The position numbers and the translations under genes are program-made. From positions 1 through 37,773 of the forward strand of contig JAAMPI010000439.1 in NCBI GenBank assembly GCA_013054445.1: a DNA stretch of 37,773 nucleotides, read 5' to 3'. A model generated the notes under the pieces. The model saw only the letters and a program-made list of their open reading frames with translations. It was not told the DNA's origin and ran no database searches. The DNA is from Cudoniella acicularis (Eukaryota > Ascomycota > Leotiomycetes > Helotiales > Helotiaceae). Positions 9,331 to 19,800 of this stretch are shown here, piece by piece (position 1 is the stretch's first letter; every line of letters begins with the position of its first letter).

Positions 9331-10241
9331 ATGGCTGATCCTCTCAGCATCACCGCTAGCGCCGTGGGTATTATTGTACCAGCCTTGCATGGCACACGAC
9401 TACTTCTAGAAGATCTACAGCAGCTCAAAGATGCACCTAAAACCGTCAAGCGCCTGGTGGAAGATGTGCACTCTGTCGACACGGCACTCAAATTGCTCCA
9501 ACGTGTAGAGGAGAGAGAATGGGGCTTACTTGGCGCAGGCATAGCTGAGCAGTCCGAGGCGACGATCAGCAGCTGCACGCAAGCATGTAAACTGTTCAGG
9601 GCCGATCTCCAGAAGTGGACTAGACACTCAGAGGATGGAAAGCTAGCATGGCTGGACCGAGCGAATGTGGGATTCTTCAAGAAAGACCAAATTAAGGCCA
9701 TGTCGGAGCAGCTTCAAAGCTGTAAGCTCGCCATTAACCTCATTGTCGGCGTTGCAACCTTGTGAGTAGCTCCGGTTGGGCCTATACAGTGTAGAAGATG
9801 GATTAACCTTCCTACAGGTACAGCTCTGTTCGTAATAGCCATATCACGGATGAGATAAAGAACACAATATCTATAAAGCAGGATGAGGTCAAAGGTGCTA
9901 TTACAACGGCGGATAAGCAGCTGATAGTTTTGGAGAACAAGGTGGAAGAGATGAACCTCAGCGACGATGATGAGGAAGCGGCTACACCGGCAGAAGGCAA
10001 AGCTGAGGCATCGCGGCAGCTTAAAGAAGAACTCAAAGCACTAGAGGCGTCACGGAAGCTGCTAGATGAGCTACTATCTAAGGCACAGGAAGACGCTGTT
10101 GCAAAAGCAGCCGTAGGGAACCAGAGCAGCTCAACAACTGTATCGGTTGGTAATATTACGTTTGGTAAAGATAACAAGGGTTATCAAGCTGGGTATGTCG
10201 CAGGAGGAGATTTCAGAGGAATGAGGTTTGGTGGACAGTGA
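9331..10241 (+). CDS. HeLo-like protein with C-terminal amyloid-signalling-like motif
   Basis: Exons 9331-9761 and 9818-10241 (intron 56 nt, GTGAGT...ACAG) give 284 residues, undamaged. The N-terminal about 145 residues open MADPLSITASAVGIIVPALH and continue helical with a heptad-like pattern, matching the fungal STAND N-terminal/HeLo-like class (PF17111 type), whose members are thought to act at membranes in cell-death signalling. A charged coiled-coil linker follows (about 160-240, rich in Glu, Lys, Ala with an acidic SDDDEE patch). The C-terminus, residues 255-283, carries GNITFGKDNKGYQAG and then a Gly-rich tail ending FGG. This matches the motif at the NLR N-terminus encoded divergently 195 bp away. 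Inference: the NLR would nucleate this tail to activate the HeLo-like domain. Unlike the NLR, this gene has no lesion. Confidence 0.88.
10149..10229 (+). other. C-terminal amyloid-signalling-like motif of the HeLo-like protein
   Basis: Residues 255-281. Phe259, Gly260, Asn263, Gly265, Gln267, Ala268 and Gly269 repeat the spacing of the NLR motif (F, +4 N, +6 G, +8 Q, +10 G). Placement at the very C-terminus after a Ser/Thr-rich linker is typical of the effector side of such pairs. Confidence 0.7.
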
Positions 10242-10327
10242 ATACAGTACACGTAACTAGCAGGAGGTGATTCATTGCTGCTTCATTTCTATTACGCCGA
10301 GAATATAACGAAGACTAGCTCTAATGT

Positions 10328-12207
10328 ACAGTAAGTAGTCGCGAGGCCTGTGCGAGCCTGCCTCAAGAAACCCATTCGAACTAAAGAACAGGGTAATAAC
10401 TTTCTATTCCTCTTACAGCAATCTAATCCTCCGCAACCTGCGCTCAGATCATCCGCGCTACTGGGGCCACCTGGGGCCACGCTGGCTGTGGCGCTTCGAT
10501 TACCCGCGCCACTTCTGGCTCTGGCTCTGGCTCTCCTGCCTCTAGCGCAGCACTTTTACGCTTCCGACCACGTTTTCCCTTGTCCTTATGGCCTCTTTCG
10601 CAGCACGCTTTGCTCGTGCCTCCTCAATGTCCTTATAGCTCATCACCTTCGCCTTCCCTAATGCTACTGGCTTGGTCGATCGGCGAACTTTGGCTTCGTT
10701 GTTCATTCTGGTCAAGAATTGATTTTGATCCCGGAGGAGGGCACGTTCGGTAAAGGATATTTGGGCGGCATTGGTAAGCTTCTGTACATGCCTCTGTAGG
10801 CGCTGTATACTCGTCTTATTAAGCGTATGAGCATCCTGTTTAATCAGATTATATAGCGACGTAAGAGCCTCTGCTAACACTAGCGTCACAGGCGTTTATA
10901 GTACTTCGTCTTGCGGACAAGAACCCACCTTTATTTCATCGGTTGTCGGAACAGGAGCGGGGGGGCTTCGGTGTAGCTCTGAGTACTCTGTCTAGGTTGA
11001 ACGGAAACAAACCACTCGCAGCCTATGCAGCGGTGATGTTCCTCTTCGTGAACGCCCTTTCCCTTGTAGGGCTGTATAGAGATGTAAAATGCTCCTTGTC
11101 GATTGTATTTACACCTCCTCGATATAGTTGTTCAACTTGGTCGCGATAGGCTGCCTTTAAGGGGGCAAAGACTCTAACGTCGTAGGGCTAGATCTTATAA
11201 GAGGTGTGAGAGGGCAGCTGATACAGGATGATATTGTTTTCGAAACAAAATTCTAAGATTTCGAGGGTCTCGTACGTCCCGAAGCTATTATAAATCAGTA
11301 CCCGTGGTTTCTAGTTAGCCCGTCTTTTAGTTTAAGGATCAAACACACGCGTGAGCTAGTCTAAGCTAATCTTAGAGTTGGTGTACCCAGATTCAGAGCA
11401 CGTATAGTGCTATCCAGGGGTGGGGAACATGGTCTAGTTGCTTTGATAGGTAGTGGCTAGCTAAATAATCATTAGTAACAAAGACCTACCGTTCGCACTT
11501 ATATACTCAATAGTAGTTACTATCGTTCGCTTAACACCCGCGCCTCTGTAGTCTCGTGGGTCGTCCTTACCTATAAGGACTTTGACGGAGCCGAGTATAT
11601 ATAATATGACTCCTGTCTCGTCTATATTATAGACATTCTCTAGCAGAATAGCCGGATCTTGCCTAGAGGCTTGATCGCTTTACCTGTCGTTAAACGTTGG
11701 CGGGCGATATTAAAGACTAGTAAAGGTATAAACTTTATTCGTGTAAGATTTCCGAGGTTAGATAATAGTTTTAAAAGCTTTTCGAGGGCTTTCTCTTCTA
11801 AAGGTGTAAGATATTGTTAGCTCTGGGCCTTCTGTTCTTTCGAGCGTCGCCCTTATATACGATGATATAGGGTAGAGAGAGGGACATTCCTACGTTTTGA
11901 TATAGCATCGTATGTTCGAGGCTCTCCCGGCAGAAAGCCCTCTGCAAGGGCTTCACTAGCGCGGTCGCTTATACTAACTTACTGTGATGATAGAGATAGG
12001 GATAGGAACGATTAAATAGTAGCTTAGCGTAGAGCGAAAACAGACACGTGGCTGCTGTGACAGCGCTGACAGTGAAGTAGTTCTATTACTTAGAATACTA
12101 AGGTGAAGAGCTCAGATGAGGTCTGAAACGAGGTTATATACACGATATTAGGTCACGTGATCGGTCCTGACCAGACCCCTGAACCAGATCTGTGACAGCT
12201 GCTTATA
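10328..12207 (-). mobile_element. Pogo-type (DDE_1) transposon relic, RIP-like decay
   Basis: On the minus strand successive blocks of a pogo/Fot1-class transposase are readable. VYNIDETGVI (near 11600) holds the first catalytic Asp. Then come KDDPRDYRGAGVKRT, ESGYTNSKIS, LIYNSFGTYETLEILEF (second catalytic Asp now Asn), FAPLKAAYRDQVEQLYRGG, HFTSLY, RERAFTKRNITAA, and the C-terminal VRRSTKPVALGKAKVMSYKD and EEARAKRAAKEA. Many stops interrupt it, mostly TAG where CAG or TGG is expected. The 27 nt at 12181-12207 match 30254-30280 at 23 positions, all differences G/A, and are taken as one terminal repeat. A weak inverted counterpart (TAAGTAGT-GTC-like) starts near 10330. Coding density is lowest at the N-terminal end (11700-11950). 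Not functional. Confidence 0.8.
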
Positions 12208-13015
12208 GAAACTTCTAGAATAATACCCTATTGTTATATGAATTTAGTATAATATATAATTTAATACGACTAGCGTTACTGTTAATACGACATTATGTAA
12301 GCGCGATAAATTCGCTTAGCGTTTTGCATACCTCCCCCTTTATCTAGATAAACTCCGCACGTAGGTTTCCTTGTGCTCTATGTCTCTAAAACTTAGAGTT
12401 ATATTCTTTCTTAATAGCACTTTTGTGCCGTGGCCCTAAAACTCGGAGACAGGCCAATAGTTATAATAGAGCAGGAGTGAAGAGCCGAAGCGGCTTTTAA
12501 CGCCGTCGACGAGACGATCGATAGTATAACTACAACCGCGGTATTTTCTTACTATAAACCGAATCCTTATAGAGAAATGGCTAAAGAACAATAGCACACT
12601 AACAATAACTTTATATACCCGCGAGGGAGAGACTTGAGACCCCTAAACAGTGGATTCGTCTCGGCACGGTGGGTTTCTCTCCACACAGGGACGGACGTTA
12701 TTTATGGCATGCTTGGAGCCCCAGGGGCAGTACAGCAGAAGGGAAGCAGTAAGGAGGCGAATTTTGAAGGTTGCATTTGGCAATTCTGATTGCACACCTA
12801 GCTCCTTTTTTGAACCCTTTACTTGGCTCCGGCCCGCACCATATTTCCAGGGCATGGTACATTTTGTTGAGACATATACAAAAGCAACGAAGGCTCCGTC
12901 GTCTAGAAGCAATTAGAAAGCCAGCCTTTTATCCATTATCATGCCATATTCATCAATTACGTTCAAGATCCCAAAACTCCTAGCAGAACAAGCACTGTAT
13001 CAAACAGCATGGCAT
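12208..13015. other. Degenerate intergenic region
   Basis: 12208-12640 is AT-rich with many stops and looks like mutated repeat DNA of unidentified type. 12650-12980 has overlapping short frames on both strands without recognisable motifs. No gene supported. Confidence 0.45.
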
Positions 13016-16000
13016 TCAATCACGCTCGATGACCTGCGTGTTGGAAGGAATCTTTCGTTTCGTGATAGGTTCAAGGGTGCGGCCTGAGCCTGAAGAATTG
13101 ATAACTAAAGAAGGAGTTGGTAGTGGCTTGGCTTCTTGCGGTCTCGCAGGATGAAGATTGGTGAGAGCCTCACGCTGGTCTCCAAGAATTTCCTGAAGTC
13201 TCTCCGCGCCGAAACTCTGGATATGTGTTTTGGCAACCTGGCACCGCCGTTCCCAATCCTTGTGGTTCTCTTGGAAAGCTGGAGTTTTCGTGACGACTAG
13301 TATTTGTGGGGAGCTTGTCCACTCGGTGGTATGCGTGAATCCTTTCATAGAATTGAGTTGAGCGCGGAGATGAACTCCTGGTCGTTCGGCTAGTGGGAAT
13401 CTGCCGACTTGCTGTTCGAGGTTGATGAGGAACTCGTTGAGCTAGTTGCAATGCGAACATTCGCAACTGGATTTGGTCCGTGTCCAGTCTTTTGGTGGAG
13501 TGGATTCGGGTTGAATATAGCGCAGAATATAGGCATGGAGGACCTCTTGAAATAAACGCTGGAATGGTGAGTTCTGAACTGGGATATTCTTCTCCACCAG
13601 CATCATACTCAAGAGCTTGAGGAACGGCAGATAGATGCTGTCGAAGAGATTAGTATGTGCTGAAGCTGCTTCCATCAACAATTTTTGGATAAGTTGCTCC
13701 AGTTCTGCATGAAGTCCGATTGACAAACAGTGTTAGAGCAAGGTGGCAATGTTCTCGCTGTTTTGGTTATCTAGAACGACAAGCTCTTCTACATATCGGC
13801 CAGAGTGGAAGAATCTTTTTGCAGCTGGTGGTGCGAGGGATTGCAAGCTAAATTGGTCGACCAAGTCGGTTATCACACCCATCCACGCCGGCATCAAAAA
13901 GACTTGCCAGGAAAGCCATCGCCATAGGGGTATTTTGTACATTTCTTTTGACCGCTGGCAGAATCCTGTCTTTGCTTAGCCTAAGATGCGACTTTAGAAT
14001 TGAAGACATACTTGTCAAAGATTTCCTGAGGGGTAAATTGCTTGGCTAGATCAGTGAGAACAAGGTCATCTTGAGCCGTGTCCATTGAAACCTCGGTAAC
14101 GCATAGGGTCTCATAGATTTCGGATTTGGCCCAATCTTGCTGAGCATTGTCTGGTTTAGAAGTGCACTTCGCCTCTTCCTCTAAGCCAATTCGAAAGGCA
14201 TTAGTTCTCTCGATGACTTTGGAAAGCTTAAAGACAAATGAGAGTTCGTCGGTAAGTCTGTTTCATGGTTAGCAACTTCCTCAAAGAAAGTGGATATAGC
14301 AGAGGAAATATGATAATTTTTGGTCATGCATGTGTGGGTTAGGTTTTGAGGTTTATGCTTCGCCTTACAGGTAGCTGATTCAAGAATTCTCCCTCGAAAA
14401 CGTGGGAAGCATCATGCTGCAAAACAATTGCTCTTTCGGGGAACAAGAATTGATAACACAGACCATATTTTCATAGCATGAGCCTAAAAAGAGAGTACTT
14501 ACTTTGAAAGAACCGACTCTGAATTATAACGTAAGCTTGCTTTGGCCATTAATTGAAAGGCCGCAGGGGAAAACCTTTCACTGCAGACATCAACCATCTC
14601 CTTAAACAAAGGTTCGTTATCCAAGTCTACCGATATCGACAAGGTTCGCATTAGAATCTCATTCGAGAAAGGTTGTTGGGGTCGCCCGTCCCACGGACTC
14701 TCTGGACGAGGGCCGGCTTGCCACTCTGTCATTTGGCGTATAACTATCTCGCAGATCTGTGTGAGATCTCCTTTAGCACTGGGGTTATTGGGTTTGAGAG
14801 ATATGTTATTTGACAGCATCTCAATCCATTCGATTACAGGGGTGGTTGAATCTCTCGCCGGCAGCCCATACATCCCTCTCCTGCTCTCATAAGAAGTGGG
14901 ACCGAGGAAAAACTCGATTTGATAGCACTTCGGCATAAATATTGCGACCTGCGGAGCAAAATTAGCCCTGGCGAACCCATTCCGCAAATCTACTTAGTTA
15001 CCGTCTTGTGATAAAAGTGCGTGACGGACACCCCTTCATTGCCAGTATATCCAGAATAGTCTTCATCGTCAGGGTCGACCTCTTCAAAGGGATCAGCTCT
15101 GGTAAAATGGTCTTCGCTATAGCTCATATCCCTCGCAACCTCTATCCCTTCTAAATCCACTACTCTCTTCAGAGAGGCTGTTCGTTCGACTTCTTCAATG
15201 ATAGCGTGGAAGTCACTTTCACACCCACCCCAACCACCATCTTCATCACAAGAATCACAACCGCCTTCGACGGTTCTCTCAAAGTTGGTAAGATAGAGGC
15301 AAAAGCCATGCTTCTCACAAGCTTGGCGGAGGTATATTGCTGCTTGTAGATCGTTGCCTTTCAGACCATCAAAACGAAGACTAGTATTTGTGTATTGGTG
15401 CTTAAACAAAAATGCGCATGGAGTAAGCATTTCTTTGTCTTCAGCCACACTGTTTTGCCATTCCGACAGTAGTGCTTTGACGGCAGCACAATGACAAGTG
15501 TTGCGAACATACGGGGTGCTTTCTCCAAACTCCGCAGACATCAGCTTCAGAACAACTTTAAGAGGGTGAGTTAGATAGGGCGTACTCTTGGTGAGGCTTT
15601 AACATCGCTCCTTCGTCATAAAGCAACATTTTGTATAGTTGTGCTGAAACGGCGTGGCCGGTAGCATCTACACCAAGACCAATACTCACTTCTGCCACGA
15701 TGGACTCAACAAAAGCTCCTCAGGCCGGGTTTCGTAGTTCAAAATCGTTAGGGGAGATCTCCCAGGCTTTCCTCACGCTTGTATCCACCAGAGTTTCTTC
15801 TCCTTTTCCGAATGGAGCTGCATGGCTGGCAGCGACGATTGCCTGTGCATCGCGATCCGACAGAGGAAGTCCAATGGTGCCGCCATTCTTCAGGTACAGG
15901 CCGGGATTCGGCGGATTGTCCGGTAGCACGAATAAGGCGAATGTGCCAGAACTCTCGATTTTGCTAAGACACTCGTCCAGACCATCTCGAATGGTGTTTA

Positions 16001-16073
16001 TATTGATGAAGACAGCAGACTCGGCAGATTCCGTACTCGGGGGCGAGGAGCACAAATCGACGAAATCGGCCAT
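13016..16073 (-). pseudogene. 2OG-Fe(II) dioxygenase family protein, internal deletion plus nonsense and frameshift
   Basis: The N-terminus (from 16073) reads SGTFALFVLP, GTIGLPLSDRDAQAIVAASH, APFGKGEETLVDTSVRKAWE. A TGA at 15722-15720 replaces an expected Trp. QLYKMLLYDEGAMLKPHQ then joins across an intron (15585-15530) to DLEKAPRMFATLVIVLPSKH, giving the first iron ligands His-x-Asp. Near 15472 the frame jumps directly to the C-terminal region (LSEWQNSVAEDKEML...HQYTN). The rest of the catalytic barrel, with the second iron His and the 2OG-binding Arg, is gone. The long C-terminal domain continues through exons at 15470-15002, 14948-14503 and onward, with VDPDDEDYSGYTGNEG and THFYHKT. It has a one-base insertion near 13950 and stops at 13735-13733 (TAA) and 13444-13442 (TAG), ending ITKRKIPSNTQVIERD. 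This fungal family is poorly characterised; the enzyme here cannot work. Confidence 0.82.
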
Positions 16074-16306
16074 TCAAGAGGTTGAGTTGTTGCAGAGTGG
16101 TTTGATTGCTTAGGTACTTCCTAGAAACCAGACAGCGGTATGACCAAATGTCTGTTGCGGGGAAGACGCGTCATGCAGGGATTCGCACCCTAAAGTCATG
16201 AGATCCCCTGATATACTAACCTTATTCTCCCGAGATAATGCCGGCCCTCCCTTTCAGTATGGAATAGTTTATACAGTATTTCTCCAACCATCCACCTCGA
16301 TTTCGA

Positions 16307-16882
16307 TTAACTCTTTTCCTTCAGCTCTCCCAGATCTTTCTCGCTCCAACTAGCACGTCTCAGGATCTTCAAAATGATCTCGTCTTTAGCATCGCAGTAC
16401 TCGTCCACGTTGGAGAACTCCGTCTTCGCCAGCGCCAGCTTCACGTCTCCATACTCTTTTCGAAGTCCCGCGTCCTCCAATAACACTCTCTTCAGATCTC
16501 GATGATTCCTCAAAGCCAAGCTCCCTTCCAAGACGACATAAGTGTTCATCCGCATAATCCCATTGGCAAGCGCTGTCCCATTTGAGCCATCACCATGCTT
16601 GAAGCCAGGCTGTCGAAATGCATATCGATCTGCAATGCCAACCTCACCCAGATCGGTGTATCCCCTTGAAACCAGCACTTTTCGAGCAGCTGCGATGTTC
16701 TCAGCATCGATAACGATATCAATATCGAGGACAGGCTTTGCTGGAAGATCTGGGACAGATGTGCTTCCTACATGCTCGATGCCGATAATTGGGACACCTT
16801 CAAGAATGGCTGCAAGGCTGTTCTTGACTTCGTTGAAGCGGGTGATCCATATGGGATTATGAGGTTCAATCACAACTCTCAT
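16307..16882 (-). CDS. GrpB-family (UPF0157) nucleotidyltransferase-like protein
   Basis: A 191-residue single-exon protein, normal length for the GrpB domain. The diagnostic block is IEHVGSTSVPDLPAKPVLDI at residues 35-54, containing the nucleotidyltransferase-like GS (39-40) and Asp53/Asp55. Further typical elements are a RYAFRQPG segment and the NHRDLKRVLL...YGDVKLALAK helix pair near the C-terminus. The family belongs to the nucleotidyltransferase superfamily, but the fungal members have no established substrate. It starts at the only early ATG; an intact frame and no targeting signal suggest a cytosolic protein. It lies in the same orientation as the broken dioxygenase, 233 bp upstream of it, with no sign that they are functionally linked. 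Confidence 0.9.
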   Translation of the reverse strand: MRVVIEPHNPIWITRFNEVKNSLAAILEGVPIIGIEHVGSTSVPDLPAKPVLDIDIVIDAENIAAARKVLVSRGYTDLGEVGIADRYAFRQPGFKHGDGSNGTALANGIMRMNTYVVLEGSLALRNHRDLKRVLLEDAGLRKEYGDVKLALAKTEFSNVDEYCDAKDEIILKILRRASWSEKDLGELKEKS

Positions 16883-19800
16883 GTTTGAAGCTTTTGTGGT
16901 TGAAAACTCGGAATATGGAGATCTTGGGGCGCACTCGTCGTTAAACCATCACGAACGTCGTCGTCGCTGATTGGGCCAAAGCCATGATCCAATCGGCTTG
17001 CGAAGCTGCTTGTCTCAGATGAGTCATTTTTTTTTTCCAGAAATGACGACTAGAGGTCTTGCACGATCAGCCTCTTGAAGCACCATCTGGGTACTCCGGT
17101 ACTATGGATGACTTTGGGGAAGTAGAAGATGTCTCATCGTCCTTTCCGAGACTCACCACCAAAAAGTGCCCAAGCAAAATAGCTTAGTGCGTATGCAAAT
17201 ACTGATAGCTAAGTAGTCGGTCAGACATGCGGAGCCATATGTTGTTTGAAAGGTCTTGTCTGTATTTCGAGCTCCACGAAGAAGCTACTTTTATGTTTCT
17301 TGAAATTTGAAATTTGAAATTTGAAAGTTTGGAATCTTGAATTACTGAAGTTCAAGACTCGAGAGCGCCATCTAGAGCAAAACCAGTGGAAGCGCTCGTG
17401 AAATCTCTTGAAACCCCTTATATACACCGGTCCCTCAACCATATTCATATGTATTCAATGTACACCTGGTTCACACCAAAAAAATAAAATAGATACAAGC
17501 TGCTACAGCCAGTCAGGCACCTGTCTACGGAATAATAAACTCCTACCAATAGCCTTTTCAACTATTGTTAACCCACTTTACTCAGCCTCTACTCGTGCAA
17601 TCAACCCTTTTTACGGTCAAGTTTTCTAGTGCTGTCAACTTTCTTTTTGCTGATATCCTCTTTTCTTACCCATACCAGTATCCTTCTGCTACGCAAATCT
17701 TCTACCTTTTTCTAGTACTACAAAATAAACACAGAAAACCAGCAAGCCCACATTCCCACACGTCAGGTCCGCCGCACCAAAGAACACTTTGGATTATGGT
17801 CACAAGTTTATTTCTTCCTTGGAGGGAGATTTAAACAAAGGCTGCCATACCACGACGGTCCCCATCCAACCATACACAAATCCATTTCTTGAGCTTGTCC
17901 TCGCCATGCCCAACACACAAAGATAGGTCCAGTCCAGTTAGCACGTCTATTGTGCGCCTAGCCGGCAGCCTTGAAATGAAGAGAAGCTTAATAAGAAATG
18001 GAATACGAATGGAAATCATGTGATTAAGACCATTACTTCCGCTTGTCTGGGTTGTCTCATTCCCACTTGTTCAATATCAAAGGCAAAGGGGCTTTTGTAA
18101 TGTTTCTGAGGCGAATAAGAGGAGGGAGAGGACTGGGCGGGGTAGAGCAGTGAATGGTCAGGTCTGAAAGTGGAGCATGGAAGTATATTTTCTTTCTACT
18201 ATTTAAAGAGTGCGACGGGATGAAGCACCAGACGGGAACAGATCACTTGCCCGACAGATCAAGGAGTACGCAAGACGCGAGAATGAAAACGATTTGAACC
18301 GACAACTTTACGACTCCTGGGTCGAGAAGTTAGAAGGGATCGGTCAAAGTTGTGAGTGCGGCGCCCAAAGGAAGGCTGCTAAAGGCAAGAATGACGCGGG
18401 GGAAACCTTGTGAAGTGTGGACCTATTAAGCGAAACCGCTGCTGTTACTATCCAGACTACTGTCTCTCCTTCATTTGTTCATTTGCTCGCTCGCGCACTC
18501 ACTTTCTCATTTGAAAATTCCAAGTCATGCTCGCTTAAATTCGGCCTAGGTTTCCTGCAAAAACTCCTGCATGCAATGCTCAGCATTCGCAGGTCTTCGT
18601 AAAGCAGCAAATCATCAACGAGAGCTCTCTACTGGCCTCACCTAATTCCTCTACGTCTAACATATTGAAGATTGTTCAATTCAGACGTCATAGAGTTTTT
18701 AGAGGATGCCTTAAAGTAGATTGTTCACTACCGCGCCTGGGAGGCTTGAGCAAGAGAGAAGACGAATCATAAGAGATCTCAAGGTGAGCAACGCTTCCTT
18801 TTGAACCTCGCAATTCACTTATCTTCTACTCGACCCCGCCTTCCCTCTTCTCGTTTCCAGAGAAATTATAAATACTCCCTCTGGCTCGAAGATTACGCTG
18901 AGATAAAGGAGATCAATCCAAAAAATACACGTTGTACTTGTGAGACAGTCATGGCTAAAGCTGACAGCAAGATCCCCCATTTTCGCTCAACCTTTAGCCA
19001 TTCTCAATTAGATCATCTAATTTAGATGTAGGTCATTTGGCTTTAGCTTCGAAACTAAGAGAAGAACGAAAGGCCGAGATATAATCTGCTGCTGTCACTA
19101 TCCATAATACCGCCAATCATCCATTCGATGGCTGGATGAGTAATTTTCCCGGGGAACCACAGTAAGTCACTGCATATATGCTCGGAAGTTCCTTCCTAGC
19201 TTTGAAAGTTATCCTCGAGACAGCTATATGATGACCCATAAGAAGGCGCAGGTCCTCAACACGGTCCAGCACGTACTCAGAGGGGGTTTCCTGGAAGGAC
19301 AGTCTCATGTCAAGCAGCTTGTAGATTCCTATCTGGTTTTTTTCTCCAACGACGCTACTAAACTCCTAGATCGGAAGCGATATTTTCATTCCAAATATTT
19401 CCAAGTCCTTACTTTGGCCAAGCTGCCATCCAATTATCCTAGCTGATATCTAGAAGTGTTTTGATATCATCACGGCAAATGACTTTGATTATTGGTCAGA
19501 TACAAGCCAGTCGAGATACGTTTGATATCGCCAAATATAAAAGCACGCAAAGCAGAACTTGTGTTAATTCTGCAAGACCTTGATCCGAGACACGGTGGGC
19601 TCCATTGTATGCACCTGGGTGTGAACACGCTTCCCGGTCAAGCCGAGCATTACAATGGAGCTCGGCAATGATGATGAGTGGAGTTATGAGATCATAAATT
19701 GTAAGAATGTGGTAACGTATTGACCAAGATCTGGAATTCCAAAGTAGACGCTACTGCTGTTAATTCCTGGACTATTGCCGTTCGCCCTTTCGTTCGCTCG

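Noticed and set aside
12643..12983. Paired frames on both strands near 12.8 kb
   Set aside because: They overlap almost exactly in opposite orientation without motifs, typical of chance open frames.
16170..16210. tRNA-like segment (GGATTCGCACCC)
   Set aside because: Resembles a T-arm superficially, but no matching acceptor, D or anticodon arms could be built around it.
18210..18413. Charged 67-codon plus-strand frame
   Set aside because: No ATG start, no motif, no neighbouring exon that continues it.
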